Positions 1 to 9,364 of a stretch of 64,000 nucleotides of DNA are shown in pieces. The notes beneath the pieces were generated by a model, which had not been told where the DNA came from, made no database searches, and saw only the letters and a list, made by a program, of their open reading frames with translations. Position 1 is the first letter of the stretch. Each line of letters opens with the position of its first letter. This DNA comes from Flammeovirga kamogawensis (GTDB lineage Bacteria > Bacteroidota > Bacteroidia > Cytophagales > Flammeovirgaceae): positions 4,589,001-4,653,000 of the forward strand of contig NZ_CP076128.1 of the NCBI RefSeq assembly GCF_018736065.1, in the 5' to 3' direction. The position numbers and the translations under genes were made by a program.

Positions 1-825
1 GATGATTTCGGGGCTGATGCAAAAGAGGTTTCTGCATTAGCTGGAATCTCTTATTATGCTGTCAGACCAAACGAATATAAATGGGCGAGTACTTTTTCAC
101 CTCCACAAGGGAATGCATATTTTATTGATAAGCTATTAGAAAAATTACCTGCACATAAATGTAAATTGAAGCATATAGTACGTAGAATCACACATTTAAA
201 TGATGGGACTTTTAATGTGGAAATTATTGATGTAGAAAAACATCAGCTAAAGTTAATCCACACTGAAAATATTATTTATGCAGGGCAAAAGCATGCTTTA
301 AAGTATATCTGTAAACCATTATTTCAACCATTTAAAGAACAAAAAACAGCTCCATGGTTAGTGGTTAATATTTTCTTAAAAAAGAATACTTCTATTCCAC
401 TTGGAGCATGGCAAAATGAAGTCTTAAGTAACGATTGGAAGTTTTTAGGGTTTGTAGATTCATCCACACAAAAAACAGAAGACTATAGAGTACTTACAGC
501 ATATTATTGTTTTCCAGATTCCGATAGAGAAAAACTCTTAACCATTGAAAATCAACAAAATGATTTTGTAAATTATACCATTGAAAATATTGCTACTTTT
601 CTTAAAGTAGATACTGATATTTTGAAAGAAGGTATTGAAAAGGTTTTCATGCACGCATTGGGTCATGGAATGCCAATACCAACAGTAAATTATTTAAAGC
701 AAGATAAGAACAAGAAAAGGCCATATAAAAATTTGGTTTTTGCAGGAGTAGACAACGGTAGATTACCTTTTTTAATCGAGGCAATTGACTCTGGAATATC
801 AGCAATAAATACACTTAAATCTTAA
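1..825 (+). CDS. FAD/NAD(P)-dependent amine-oxidase-like oxidoreductase, 5' end outside window
   Basis: The reading frame is open from base 1, so the N-terminal FAD-binding Rossmann motif lies outside the window. About 274 residues are visible. The C-terminus has the closing FAD-contact pattern of flavin amine oxidases and phytoene-desaturase-like enzymes (NLVFAGVDNGRLPFLIEAID, then SGISAINTL), in which a Gly-Asp pair and a Glu-Ala helix contact the cofactor. The substrate cannot be read. The stop is seven bases from the DUF350 gene, so the two are almost certainly co-transcribed. In other bacteria DUF350 genes sit near polyamine-type enzymes, which would fit an amine-oxidising flavoenzyme, but that link is inference. 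An ATG or TTG inside this stretch is not the true start, because homologous-looking sequence continues upstream to the window edge. Confidence 0.72.
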   Translation, partial: DDFGADAKEVSALAGISYYAVRPNEYKWASTFSPPQGNAYFIDKLLEKLPAHKCKLKHIVRRITHLNDGTFNVEIIDVEKHQLKLIHTENIIYAGQKHALKYICKPLFQPFKEQKTAPWLVVNIFLKKNTSIPLGAWQNEVLSNDWKFLGFVDSSTQKTEDYRVLTAYYCFPDSDREKLLTIENQQNDFVNYTIENIATFLKVDTDILKEGIEKVFMHALGHGMPIPTVNYLKQDKNKKRPYKNLVFAGVDNGRLPFLIEAIDSGISAINTLKS

Positions 826-832
826 AACAACT

Positions 833-1687
833 ATGAAAGAATTAATTCATTTTGACTTAGAACTATGGGGAGTAAATTTAATTTATGTAATCCTGTTTAG
901 TTTAGTACTCGTTTTTGCAAGAGTTTTTAAAGGCTTGGTAGTGAAAGATGATGTAAATAAAGAACTTACGGAAAAAGATAATGTTGCATATGGAGTATCT
1001 ATGGCTGGCTATTTTTTAGGTGTTGCAATAGTGTATATAGGAGCAATGATTGGTCCATCAAATGGTTTAATAAATGATGTAATTGCTGTTTTGAGTTACT
1101 CTGTCGGAGGAATTGTTGCCATGTTAATTTCAAGAGTTATCAACGATAAGTTAATCTTTAACCATATTGTAAATGTAAAAGAGATTGTTGATAACAGAAA
1201 TGTAGCTATAGGTTTAGTACAAACAGCATCTTATATAGCTTCTGGCTTAATGATAGCAAGTGCAATTTCTGGCGAAGGAGGAGGGCCTTTAAATGCTTTA
1301 GTCTTTTATTTAGTAGGACAAGCCTTTTTAGTACTCTATACAAAAGGATATATTAATGCATCTACCTATAATATACAGGAGGAATTGACAGCAGGGAATT
1401 TAGCAATAGCATTTAGTGTAACGGGTAAAATGTTGGCAATTGGTTTAATTGTTATGACAGCCATTGGTCAGGAATTTATGGGTTGGAAACAAACGTTTTT
1501 AGCCATGTTTGTTGATGGAGGAATAATGATTGTTTTATTATTTTTATCAAGTTATTTATTTGATAAAGTAATAATACCAAAATCAGCTTTAAGACACGAA
1601 CTTGTAGAAGATAAAAATGTAGGAGTTGGTGTTTTAGATTGTTGTGCCAATGTGATGTTTGCTTGTTTAATGGTTTTCTTACTCTGA
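833..1687 (+). CDS. DUF350 (YjfL-family) inner-membrane protein
   Basis: This 284-residue protein is almost entirely hydrophobic, with about eight membrane helices arranged as two DUF350 units. A short motif recurs four times: DNVAYG near residue 49, RNVAIG near 122, GNLAIA near 187 and KNVGVG near 262. Each copy precedes a helix, which shows internal duplication and is typical of YjfL/DUF350. The family's biochemical role is unknown. It occurs in conserved neighbourhoods with PspA-like proteins, DUF4178, spermidine-synthase-like enzymes and ATP-grasp ligases, which suggests membrane stress or a peptide/polyamine modification. It follows the flavoenzyme gene by seven bases. DUF4178 and membrane SpeE-like genes occur far away in this same window (57.8-60.8 kb). 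Confidence 0.85.
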   Translation: MKELIHFDLELWGVNLIYVILFSLVLVFARVFKGLVVKDDVNKELTEKDNVAYGVSMAGYFLGVAIVYIGAMIGPSNGLINDVIAVLSYSVGGIVAMLISRVINDKLIFNHIVNVKEIVDNRNVAIGLVQTASYIASGLMIASAISGEGGGPLNALVFYLVGQAFLVLYTKGYINASTYNIQEELTAGNLAIAFSVTGKMLAIGLIVMTAIGQEFMGWKQTFLAMFVDGGIMIVLLFLSSYLFDKVIIPKSALRHELVEDKNVGVGVLDCCANVMFACLMVFLL

Positions 1688-1830
1688 TTTATGTTTGATT
1701 GTTAACTTGTTAAAAACAGCTCAAAATCCATAAAGTATATTAATATTTTATGGATTTATTCTTAATAGGGGTAAATGGCGTAATCTATTTATTGAATACT
1801 CTCGTAGTTTTATATCAAACAATTAAAATA

Positions 1831-3924
1831 ATGCTGCGATATTTACTATATTTTTCAATTTTAATTATAATCACTACTTCAGCTTTTGCTCAAGATGAAA
1901 TTGATAGCAAAAAACAATCGACAACTAGTAATGATCGTTACATAATTGGAGATAATATTAAGATAGTAGATGGTAATGCACTTGATGCGTTAAAACTTAT
2001 TCCTGCTGTAGATGTATCTGCAGAGGGTGTAGTAAGCTATAGAAATGATCAATCTGTTCAAATATTCCTGAACAATAGACCGGCAAGTCAATCTGGAGAA
2101 TATGGACCAATTTTAGAGCAGATCTTGGTTGGAGATATAGAGTATATTGATATTATATCTAACCCTTCAGCTAGATATGATGCAGAAGGAACATCTGGAA
2201 TTATAAACATTGCTGTTAAATCAAATACGATTAAGAATTCTTCTGCAAATGTTATGATTGGTTCTGCTGGTCAGGACCGTTACGATGCAGGTATTGGTTT
2301 TCAACAGCAAGATGGTAAATTTTCATTCAATACATCATATAATTTTAAGCAAGAATCTAGAGGAGCAACAATGGATGCTAACCTTAAGAATTTTGGAGAA
2401 AATGAACCACTTAAAAATACAAACCAAACATTTGAGGGATACAATGAATTTCAGAAGCATAATTTTCAATTAGGAGGAGAGTATGCTTTTAATGAACATA
2501 ATAACTTGAGTGTTTCTACAAATTTTGTAAAAGTAGATTGGACAAGAGGTGGAGATTTATCTACGGTGACTACTATTGATGATGGAATTCCTGATTCAGA
2601 ATTTCAACATAATTCTATGGATGGAGCTAAATTTAAAGGTGAAGCTAGAGTAGATTATATACATACAACAGATAGAGAAGGAGAAGAATTAGCATTTAGC
2701 ACAGCTTATGCAGCAGGGAATGTAGATATCGATAAAACATTAGGACTTTACGAACTAAATAATAAATCTGCAACGTTTAATAACTTTTCTTTTCAAACCG
2801 ATTATTCTAGGAATTTAAATAATGGATTAAGACTAGAAACAGGAGTTAAGACAACGGTAAGAAGTAAAAGTGATGGACTGTATGTAGAAAATTGGGATGA
2901 GAGTTCAGGTGGTTTTCTTCCTACAGATAGTAGAAATAACGTATTTAATTATAATGAATATGTTGCTGCTGGGTATGTTATGGTTTCTGGCAAAAAAAAC
3001 AACTTTACTTATCAGTTGGGAGTTAGAGCTGAACAAACCATGATCAGATCTTATTTGAATGAAAGTCCTAATGATATTTACGAAAACGACTATTTTAAAA
3101 TTTACCCAAGTATAAATTTAAAGCAAGATTTATCAGACATTGATAATATATTTTTCTCTTACAGTAAAAAGGTGCAACGCCCAGGTATGAGAATGATTAA
3201 TCCCTTTGTAGATTATTCTAATCCTAGTTATATAAGACAAGGAAACCCAGATTTAGACGCTTCTTTTATGGATGCTTTTGAATTAGGGTACAGTTTAGAA
3301 AAAGAGAAATTTAATTTTAAAGGATCTGTTTATTATAAGTTAAATCAAGACCCCGCAATGTGGTATACACATGAAGGAGAAGATGGTGTAATGGTAAATA
3401 GTGTAGAGAACATGAATAAATCATCTAGTGCAGGTCTTGAATTAATTGCAGATGTTGAAGTGACTAAATGGTGGAATGTAAATACGAATGTAAATATTTT
3501 CTATGCAATGATTGATGGTAGAAATATTGATCCTAATGTTTATCAAACAAGTTACAATTGGACAACTACTGTAAGTTCGAATATGAAATTATGGAAAGGA
3601 GCTCAATTTTTGATTTCTGGTACTTACCTATCTCCTCAAAAAAATCCACAAGGTGATGTTTATAAACGATATTTTGTAAATACCTCTATTTCTCAATCAA
3701 TTTGGCAGGGAAAAGGAAGTCTCGTTTTATCACTTGACGATGCCCTAGATACACAGCAGTATGTAATGAGTAGAAGTCAGCCAACTTTCTCTGAGTATAA
3801 AACATATGATTGGGACTCTCGCATTTTGCGTATCACTTTTCGATATAGATTAGGTTCAAACTCAAATAAAGGAAAAAGTAAGGGGAATCCACAAGGAGCA
3901 GGTAGTGCAGTAGATGTGTTTTAG
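1831..3924 (+). CDS. TonB-dependent-receptor-like outer-membrane beta-barrel protein
   Basis: An outer-membrane receptor of about 697 residues. The chosen ATG at 1831 gives a clean Sec signal peptide ending SAFAQ; the frame is open upstream to 1750, but that would put a second hydrophobic segment in front. The mature protein begins with a short linker and then a plug domain containing the typical phrases LIPAVDVSAEGVVSYRN, IFLNNRPAS and IDIISNPSARYDAEGTSGIINI. The remaining roughly 500 residues are alternating aromatic beta-strands matching the OMP_b-brl_3 type of barrel. Unlike most family members it lacks the N-terminal carboxypeptidase-regulatory-like domain. It ends SAVDVF with a terminal Phe. 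The ligand is unknown. It stands alone between DUF350 and a lipoprotein gene on the same strand. Confidence 0.82.
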   Translation: MLRYLLYFSILIIITTSAFAQDEIDSKKQSTTSNDRYIIGDNIKIVDGNALDALKLIPAVDVSAEGVVSYRNDQSVQIFLNNRPASQSGEYGPILEQILVGDIEYIDIISNPSARYDAEGTSGIINIAVKSNTIKNSSANVMIGSAGQDRYDAGIGFQQQDGKFSFNTSYNFKQESRGATMDANLKNFGENEPLKNTNQTFEGYNEFQKHNFQLGGEYAFNEHNNLSVSTNFVKVDWTRGGDLSTVTTIDDGIPDSEFQHNSMDGAKFKGEARVDYIHTTDREGEELAFSTAYAAGNVDIDKTLGLYELNNKSATFNNFSFQTDYSRNLNNGLRLETGVKTTVRSKSDGLYVENWDESSGGFLPTDSRNNVFNYNEYVAAGYVMVSGKKNNFTYQLGVRAEQTMIRSYLNESPNDIYENDYFKIYPSINLKQDLSDIDNIFFSYSKKVQRPGMRMINPFVDYSNPSYIRQGNPDLDASFMDAFELGYSLEKEKFNFKGSVYYKLNQDPAMWYTHEGEDGVMVNSVENMNKSSSAGLELIADVEVTKWWNVNTNVNIFYAMIDGRNIDPNVYQTSYNWTTTVSSNMKLWKGAQFLISGTYLSPQKNPQGDVYKRYFVNTSISQSIWQGKGSLVLSLDDALDTQQYVMSRSQPTFSEYKTYDWDSRILRITFRYRLGSNSNKGKSKGNPQGAGSAVDVF

Positions 3925-4027
3925 CGAGTGTACAATGTTAAAGAATGTAATTTGTTAAACATTAAACTAATTAAGTTCGTTAAATAAATTATTATTGAAG
4001 ACTATTTTATATGTAAATACTACTGCT

Positions 4028-5599
4028 ATGAAGTTTCTCATTAGACTATTATTTTGTTTATCTATAATCAGTTTGTTTTCTTGTTCTAATGATGAATTAG
4101 ATGGTACTCCTTCTAATTTACCATCAAATGTGAAATCTTATAAATTATATTCTTTTGAATTATTTAAAGAATCTGGTAGAATTTCTCTAGAAGAAGATAC
4201 AGATGGAATAGTAAGATTTAGAGTTAATTTAGACCAACCAGTAGCAACTACTTCTGCAGTTAATATTTATGAGGGCTCCTTTAATGGTGTCAATAGAATT
4301 ATGATTACTCTAAATCCAATTCAAGCAGGGGAAACTGAAAGTATTACTGTGGTAACACAAACGGATAATGGAACAAGAGTTTCTTATGAGGATTTACTTA
4401 ACATAGATGGGCATTTAAAAATTCTCAATAATCTAAATAATAACCACTTTGATATAAATACATTTACGGATTTGGGTGTAAATGCTTTTGCTCAGGGAGA
4501 TGAGAAAATGTATCCATTATATAATAATGAAGAGGTGATTGGTGTAATGGGAATGTTACCCAGAGAATTTGAAGGTAAACCAATGTTGATAGGCGTTCAT
4601 TTATTAGAAGCAGATGATGCTTACGATTATTTACCTGCCATTTATGAAGGAACAAAAGCAACTGGAAATTTTGAGAATAAATTGGTTGATTTAGCACCCA
4701 TTTTGAAGTTTGCTAGTAAAAGTAGTTATACAAATTGTTATGATTATTTGACTACTGAAGCTATTGTAAATGGTTTTGGTGCAGTACTTCTAAAAAAACG
4801 AGATGTAATTGGGAAAGGAGATGTTGGCGGAAATGAATTAACAGGAGGTTATAATAATTATAAATTTGAAAATGTAAAGGATTTGGATATTACTGGAGAT
4901 GTAACTCTTGAAGAACGTTTGAATGGCAAAACATTGGCTTCATATAACCTTTCTAGTGCATCAACAACTCCTCAATCTTATGCAGTAAATTTAAACAGTA
5001 ATAATTATATACAGCAAGATTCAATTATTGTAAATTTAGGTATTATGCCTGAGGAAAGTTCAGAAACTCAATATGCTGACATAAGAACATCAAAGTCTGG
5101 TAGAGAATTATCTTATACAGAATTAATAGAAAATGATTATCATATTCGAATTAATGAAAGTACAGATCCTACTTATAATGGACCAAATTATTTTGCAAAT
5201 GCAGATATTGGTACAGCTGCAAATTCTGGTCTGGTATCAGTGACTGTTTTAGAAAAAAATGAAGAAGAAAACTTTAATATTTTTGTAAAAGTAGATCTGT
5301 TTGAGCGCGTTAATGGTCATACAAAGGCATTGATTAAATTGACAGAACATTTTGATCAAGATTATGAACTATACCTCTATGAAGGAGAAGATTTCTTAGA
5401 TTCTTCCGCTGAAAAGGTTATTGATTTTAATACGTTAGATGCAGCCAATGAAGTTGATGGCTATGCAAGAGATATACAAAAAGATGTAAATGGATTACCT
5501 ATTACCTATGAGCAAATTATGAGTACATCAAAGCATTATAGACTAATACGAAAATCAGATAATAAACTAGTTGCTTTCGCAATTATGCAAAGAAAGTAA
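4028..5599 (+). CDS. Exported lipoprotein with degenerate CHRD-like repeats
   Basis: A lipoprotein of about 523 residues. The ATG at 4028 gives a signal peptide with lipobox SLFSC, so Cys20 or a close neighbour is the lipidation site; a TTG at 3995 is less likely. The body is built from about four units of roughly 120 residues. Each ends with a similar block: SYEDLLNIDGHLKIL, an unclear second copy, SYTELIENDYHIRI and TYEQIMSTSKHYRLI. One unit starts with a GGNELTGG...ITGDVTLEERLNGKTL stretch. This resembles chordin-type CHRD repeats of Bacteroidota, but the histidine-rich segment usual in CHRD is replaced (TTPQSYAVNL), so metal or ligand binding may be lost. Function is unknown; the location is probably outer membrane or cell surface. 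A terminator follows at 5622-5657. Confidence 0.72.
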   Translation: MKFLIRLLFCLSIISLFSCSNDELDGTPSNLPSNVKSYKLYSFELFKESGRISLEEDTDGIVRFRVNLDQPVATTSAVNIYEGSFNGVNRIMITLNPIQAGETESITVVTQTDNGTRVSYEDLLNIDGHLKILNNLNNNHFDINTFTDLGVNAFAQGDEKMYPLYNNEEVIGVMGMLPREFEGKPMLIGVHLLEADDAYDYLPAIYEGTKATGNFENKLVDLAPILKFASKSSYTNCYDYLTTEAIVNGFGAVLLKKRDVIGKGDVGGNELTGGYNNYKFENVKDLDITGDVTLEERLNGKTLASYNLSSASTTPQSYAVNLNSNNYIQQDSIIVNLGIMPEESSETQYADIRTSKSGRELSYTELIENDYHIRINESTDPTYNGPNYFANADIGTAANSGLVSVTVLEKNEEENFNIFVKVDLFERVNGHTKALIKLTEHFDQDYELYLYEGEDFLDSSAEKVIDFNTLDAANEVDGYARDIQKDVNGLPITYEQIMSTSKHYRLIRKSDNKLVAFAIMQRK

Positions 5600-5621
5600 T
5601 AACTACATTTTTAGTATAAAG

Positions 5622-5657
5622 ACCTATCATTTAAAATATTAAGTGATAGGTTTTTTT
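5622..5657 (+). terminator. Rho-independent terminator after the CHRD-like lipoprotein gene
   Basis: Stem ACCTATCA (5622-5629) pairs with TGATAGGT (5644-5651) around a 14-base loop, followed by a run of seven T. It lies 23 bases after the stop at 5599. Confidence 0.85.
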
Positions 5658-5748
5658 GTTTTAACATTAAATAAAATGTGTTTTCAGTGACGATACTCAT
5701 TGTTATGAGGATAGTTTCATTTATTGACATATATTAAAAAGCTCTTAA

Positions 5749-5779
5749 TTTGTAATCAGTCTAAATAAAATTACATTTG
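5749..5779 (+). promoter_or_regulatory. Bacteroidota-type promoter for the siderophore receptor
   Basis: A -33 box TTTG (5749-5752), a 19-base spacer and an exact -7 box TACATTTG (5772-5779) match the family consensus TTTG-N19/21-TAnnTTTG. Transcription would start near 5786, about 30 bases before the ATG at 5817. An inverted repeat CTCAT-TGTT-ATGAG at 5696-5709 lies upstream and could be a regulator site. I see no convincing Fur box. Confidence 0.65.
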
Positions 5780-5816
5780 CTGTTGTGTTTATTTTTATAC
5801 TGTTACAAATACTTTA

Positions 5817-8150
5817 ATGAAGAGTTATAGCTTTTTATTTTTAATTACTTTTTTATTGATTCTAACAAATGCTTCGGCACAAAATGTTGGAGATATTATT
5901 GGTAATGTTGTCGGAGACGATGGGAATACGATTATTGGTGCAAATGTTATTATTCAAGGTGGTAACTATGGAGATGCTACTGATGAAAATGGTAATTATA
6001 TTATCCATAACGTTGCTCCAGGGAAGAAAAAAATAGTAATTACTTCAGTAGGTTTTGCTACACAAACAGTAGAAGTAGAAGTTGTAGCAGGAGAGAAAAC
6101 AACAAAGAATTTCAAGCTTAAAAGTGCCTACTCAGAATTAAATGAGGTTGTAGTATCTGGAGATTTGTATAGTGATGAATACTTAACAAACGCAACTACA
6201 ATTGGAACAAAAGTGCCAATTCATCCTAAAGAATTACCGTTTGCACTAGATGTTTTATCAAAATATATGCTCGATCAAATTGAGCCTGTAAGAATAACAG
6301 ATGCCGTACAATATGTAAGTGGAGTAAACCAAGAAACTGGTTTTGGCGGTAGAACTGATATTTATATTATTAGAGGTTTCAGATCAGAAAGAGAATCAAT
6401 CTTTAAAAATGGTTTTAGAAATCCAATGCGTATATACCGTGAGAGTTCTAATATTCAGCAAATAGAAATAGTAAAAGGTCCAGCTTCTTCATTATATGGT
6501 GTTTCTGACCCTGGTGGAACAATTAATATTGTTACAAAAGCTCCAAAATCATATAAACATGGGGAAGTAAGTTTTACAACTAATAGTTTTGGTATGGTCC
6601 GCCCATCTTTTGATATTGGTGGCCCGCTAGATGAGGAAGGTAAAATGAAGTTTCGTTTAAATGGTGCAATTGAATCTGGAGGAACGTACAGAGATTTTGT
6701 AAATACAGAACGTTACTTTTTAGCACCAGTTTTAACGTATGATATCTCGCCAAGAACAAAAATTACTGTACAAGGTGAGTATTTAAACCATTCTCAACCT
6801 ACAGATAGAGGTGTCCCTTTATATGACCCTAATACAGATACAAAATATAGTTTTGCTCCAAATAAAAGTTTTGGAGATCCTTATAATGAAACAAAAAACA
6901 CTAATAACTTAACGCAATACGAGGTTGCTCATCAAATTAATGATAAATGGACCTTCAGAAATGCGGGTAATATGTTATTTACTAATGGGGCTAGAAATGC
7001 AGTAGAAGTGAGTGGATTTGTTGCACCAGATTCAGTAAAAAGATATTATCAAGACCAAAGACATTCTGAGCAATATTTAGCAATGCAAAATGAATTTTTA
7101 GGGTCATTTAATTGGGGCTCAACTAAACATAAAGCGGTTTTAGGAGTAGAAATAGCGCAGACAACTACAGATATGTTTATCCAACAAGACAAAAGTTATG
7201 ATACGGTATCTGTGTATAATACGGAGTACAATCAATTACCTCCAAACGAGTTGGACATGGTAACAACAAACGATTATCTCTATACAATCAATAACTATGG
7301 TTTTTATGTGCAAGATTTTATTGAGCTTACAAATTGGTTAAATGTGATAGGCGGAATTCGTTACGATATCTATCAACAAGAATATAACAACAGGAAAAAC
7401 GGAGAGATAACAAATAGTACATATATGGGGGTTTCTCCAAGAGTTGGAGTAATAGGAAAATTAAACAAGAGTATTTCAGTATTTACAAACTGGTCAACTG
7501 GGTTTAATCCGCAGTGGGGTAATCCAGCAGATAAAAATGGAAATGTATTTGATCCAATTACCAATTCATCATTTGATTTTGGAGCCAAGCTTTACTTCTT
7601 AAACGATAAATTTAATATTACAGCTACTTACTTTGATTTAACTAGAAATGGTATGCTTGTTCAAGACCCTACAGATCAAGATTTCCAAGTGCAAACTGGT
7701 GTGGCTAAAAGTAATGGAGTAGAATTTGATTTACAAGGAGAGCCTTTACCAGGTTGGACATTTATGACTTCTTATTCTTATACAAATGCTAGAATTACAG
7801 AAGACACAAACCCTGATATGATTGGACAACCGTTATTAAATGTAGCACCACATATGTATAAATTATGGATGAACTACGAAATACAAAGAGGTGGTCTTAA
7901 AGGTTTTGGAGCGGGAGTTGGTTATAATTATGTGTCTGAAAGAGCAGCTGCAAATGTACCTAACTCAGAGATGTTACCCGAATATAATTTGATTGAAGGT
8001 AATTTATTTTATAGAGCAGATCGTTGGTCAACAACATTAACAGTTAAGAACTTAACAAATACAGAATATTATGTAGGTTCGCAAAACTACAATAGAGTAA
8101 TGCCTGGAGCACCTAGACATTTTGTTTTAAGCTTTAAGTATTTATTCTAA
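5817..8150 (+). CDS. TonB-dependent siderophore receptor
   Basis: A 777-residue outer-membrane receptor. A signal peptide ends NASAQ. It is followed by a carboxypeptidase-regulatory-like beta-sandwich at about 25-110 (IIGNVVGDDGNTIIGANVII, DENGNYIIHNVAPG). The plug at about 130-250 contains LDVLSKYMLDQI, VSGVNQETGFGGR, FIIRGF-type and VKGPASSLYG phrases characteristic of the TonB-siderophore receptor subfamily (FhuA/FhuE/FpvA type). A 22-strand barrel follows, ending in the sorting signature SFKYLF. It probably imports ferric siderophore with TonB energy. The next gene encodes a PepSY membrane protein, often the partner for iron release or reduction, which strengthens the iron reading. It has its own promoter at 5749-5779. 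The exact siderophore cannot be told. Confidence 0.9.
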   Translation: MKSYSFLFLITFLLILTNASAQNVGDIIGNVVGDDGNTIIGANVIIQGGNYGDATDENGNYIIHNVAPGKKKIVITSVGFATQTVEVEVVAGEKTTKNFKLKSAYSELNEVVVSGDLYSDEYLTNATTIGTKVPIHPKELPFALDVLSKYMLDQIEPVRITDAVQYVSGVNQETGFGGRTDIYIIRGFRSERESIFKNGFRNPMRIYRESSNIQQIEIVKGPASSLYGVSDPGGTINIVTKAPKSYKHGEVSFTTNSFGMVRPSFDIGGPLDEEGKMKFRLNGAIESGGTYRDFVNTERYFLAPVLTYDISPRTKITVQGEYLNHSQPTDRGVPLYDPNTDTKYSFAPNKSFGDPYNETKNTNNLTQYEVAHQINDKWTFRNAGNMLFTNGARNAVEVSGFVAPDSVKRYYQDQRHSEQYLAMQNEFLGSFNWGSTKHKAVLGVEIAQTTTDMFIQQDKSYDTVSVYNTEYNQLPPNELDMVTTNDYLYTINNYGFYVQDFIELTNWLNVIGGIRYDIYQQEYNNRKNGEITNSTYMGVSPRVGVIGKLNKSISVFTNWSTGFNPQWGNPADKNGNVFDPITNSSFDFGAKLYFLNDKFNITATYFDLTRNGMLVQDPTDQDFQVQTGVAKSNGVEFDLQGEPLPGWTFMTSYSYTNARITEDTNPDMIGQPLLNVAPHMYKLWMNYEIQRGGLKGFGAGVGYNYVSERAAANVPNSEMLPEYNLIEGNLFYRADRWSTTLTVKNLTNTEYYVGSQNYNRVMPGAPRHFVLSFKYLF

Positions 8151-8183
8151 AAAGAGGTTTTATTTTTCAGAAACTGAATCCTA

Positions 8184-8210
8184 TAGAGACGAAATAATTT
8201 TTTGTCTCTA
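8184..8210 (+). other. Intercistronic hairpin between receptor and PepSY genes
   Basis: TAGAGAC (8184-8190) pairs with GTCTCTA (8204-8210), and A/T pairs can extend into the loop. Only a short T-rich tail follows, so it may be a weak terminator or an mRNA-processing/3'-protection element. It could lower expression of the PepSY gene, which begins at 8233, relative to the receptor. Confidence 0.4.
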
Positions 8211-8232
8211 TTTGTGATTAAAAATAATTTTC

Positions 8233-9294
8233 ATGAAGATGATTATAAGGAAAATACATCAATGGTTAGGTTTAGTATTAGGAGTTCCATTAATAATAAT
8301 TGGGCTATCTGGTAGCATATATACATGGCAGCCAGAACTAACAAAATTGATGTATAATGATTTATATTCAGCTCAAGAAACAACAGAAAACCTCACTCCA
8401 TTAGAAATCTCCTCATTATTAGAAAAACGTAGTAATAAAAAAATAGATACTTTTTATTTTCCAGAAAGAGAGAGGGAAACATTTATTGTTAGGTTTTATA
8501 ACGAAGAACTGTATCATTTTATAAATCCGAAAGATGGTAAAGAATTGGGGCAAATGGATTCAAGACGTGGTGTTTTTGATAGTCTATTGAAACTTCATAT
8601 GTCTTTCTTTGTAGATGGAGGTAAATATTTTGTGGCTTGGATTGCTTTAATAACCTCAATACTTCTTTTTACATCAGGAATATATTTATGGTATCCAAAA
8701 TGTAGAAAGTTTAAAAAAAGGGATTTTTGGAATTGGGTATCTATAAAAAAGAAAAGTTTTGCCATCTCATGGCATATGATGATAGGTATTTATGTAAGCA
8801 TCTTCGTTATAATTTTAGGACTATCGGGCCCTTATTTCACTTTTAAAAAACAATATGTATCGGTACTTTCTGTATTAACAATGACGGAGAGTGATAAACC
8901 ATTAGAAGTGAAATCAAAAGGTTCTGGAGATGTACTTAACATTCAACAGACCATGATGGAAATGAATAAGTACTTTACTTCTTATTACCCAAGATCAATT
9001 CACCTAACTCAGGATAGCGAAAAGACAATTTACTTATCTTGGATGAAAGATAAAACATTGCATGCAGGTAAAAGAGAACGGGCTTACATGAATGTAGATA
9101 TCTATTCTGGTGAGCCAATATTTGTATTTAACCCTGATAAGGCATCTGCTGTAGATGCGATTACCAATAAATGGATTGCACCAATTCACTTTGGTGAACT
9201 AGGAGGTTTAATACACAGAGTAGTCAATTCTTTGGCAGGTTTAGGGTTAGCATTACTGTCTATATTAGGGTGGATGCTGTATTATAAAAGATAA
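8233..9294 (+). CDS. PepSY-associated membrane protein, probable siderophore-iron reductase partner
   Basis: This 353-residue protein has the layout of the PepSY-TM family. It has an N-terminal helix with KIHQWLGLVLGVP, a periplasmic PepSY-like segment at about 40-125, two or more central helices around 135-160 and 180-205, a second periplasmic domain, and a final helix starting near IHRVVNSLAGLGLALL. Conserved helix histidines (HQW near residue 10, LHMS near 120, SWHMM near 180 and IHRVV near 330) are the kind used for haem coordination in FoxB/FpvG/PiuB-like iron reductases. It follows the receptor gene by 82 bases and probably belongs to the same uptake system. Electron transfer to ferric siderophore is family knowledge, not visible in sequence. 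Confidence 0.8.
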   Translation: MKMIIRKIHQWLGLVLGVPLIIIGLSGSIYTWQPELTKLMYNDLYSAQETTENLTPLEISSLLEKRSNKKIDTFYFPERERETFIVRFYNEELYHFINPKDGKELGQMDSRRGVFDSLLKLHMSFFVDGGKYFVAWIALITSILLFTSGIYLWYPKCRKFKKRDFWNWVSIKKKSFAISWHMMIGIYVSIFVIILGLSGPYFTFKKQYVSVLSVLTMTESDKPLEVKSKGSGDVLNIQQTMMEMNKYFTSYYPRSIHLTQDSEKTIYLSWMKDKTLHAGKRERAYMNVDIYSGEPIFVFNPDKASAVDAITNKWIAPIHFGELGGLIHRVVNSLAGLGLALLSILGWMLYYKR

Positions 9295-9364
9295 CTTTTA
9301 GCATAAAATTAGAGAAATTACAGATCTTCTCTTAATTTGTAAGCTTGTATAATATATAATCCAA

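Noticed and set aside
2258-2473. A 71-codon frame inside the receptor gene at 1831-3924
   Set aside because: It is out of frame with a clear beta-barrel protein and shows no protein-like pattern.
4464-4697. A 77-codon minus-strand frame inside the lipoprotein gene
   Set aside because: Antisense to a continuous lipoprotein with repeat structure; chance frame.
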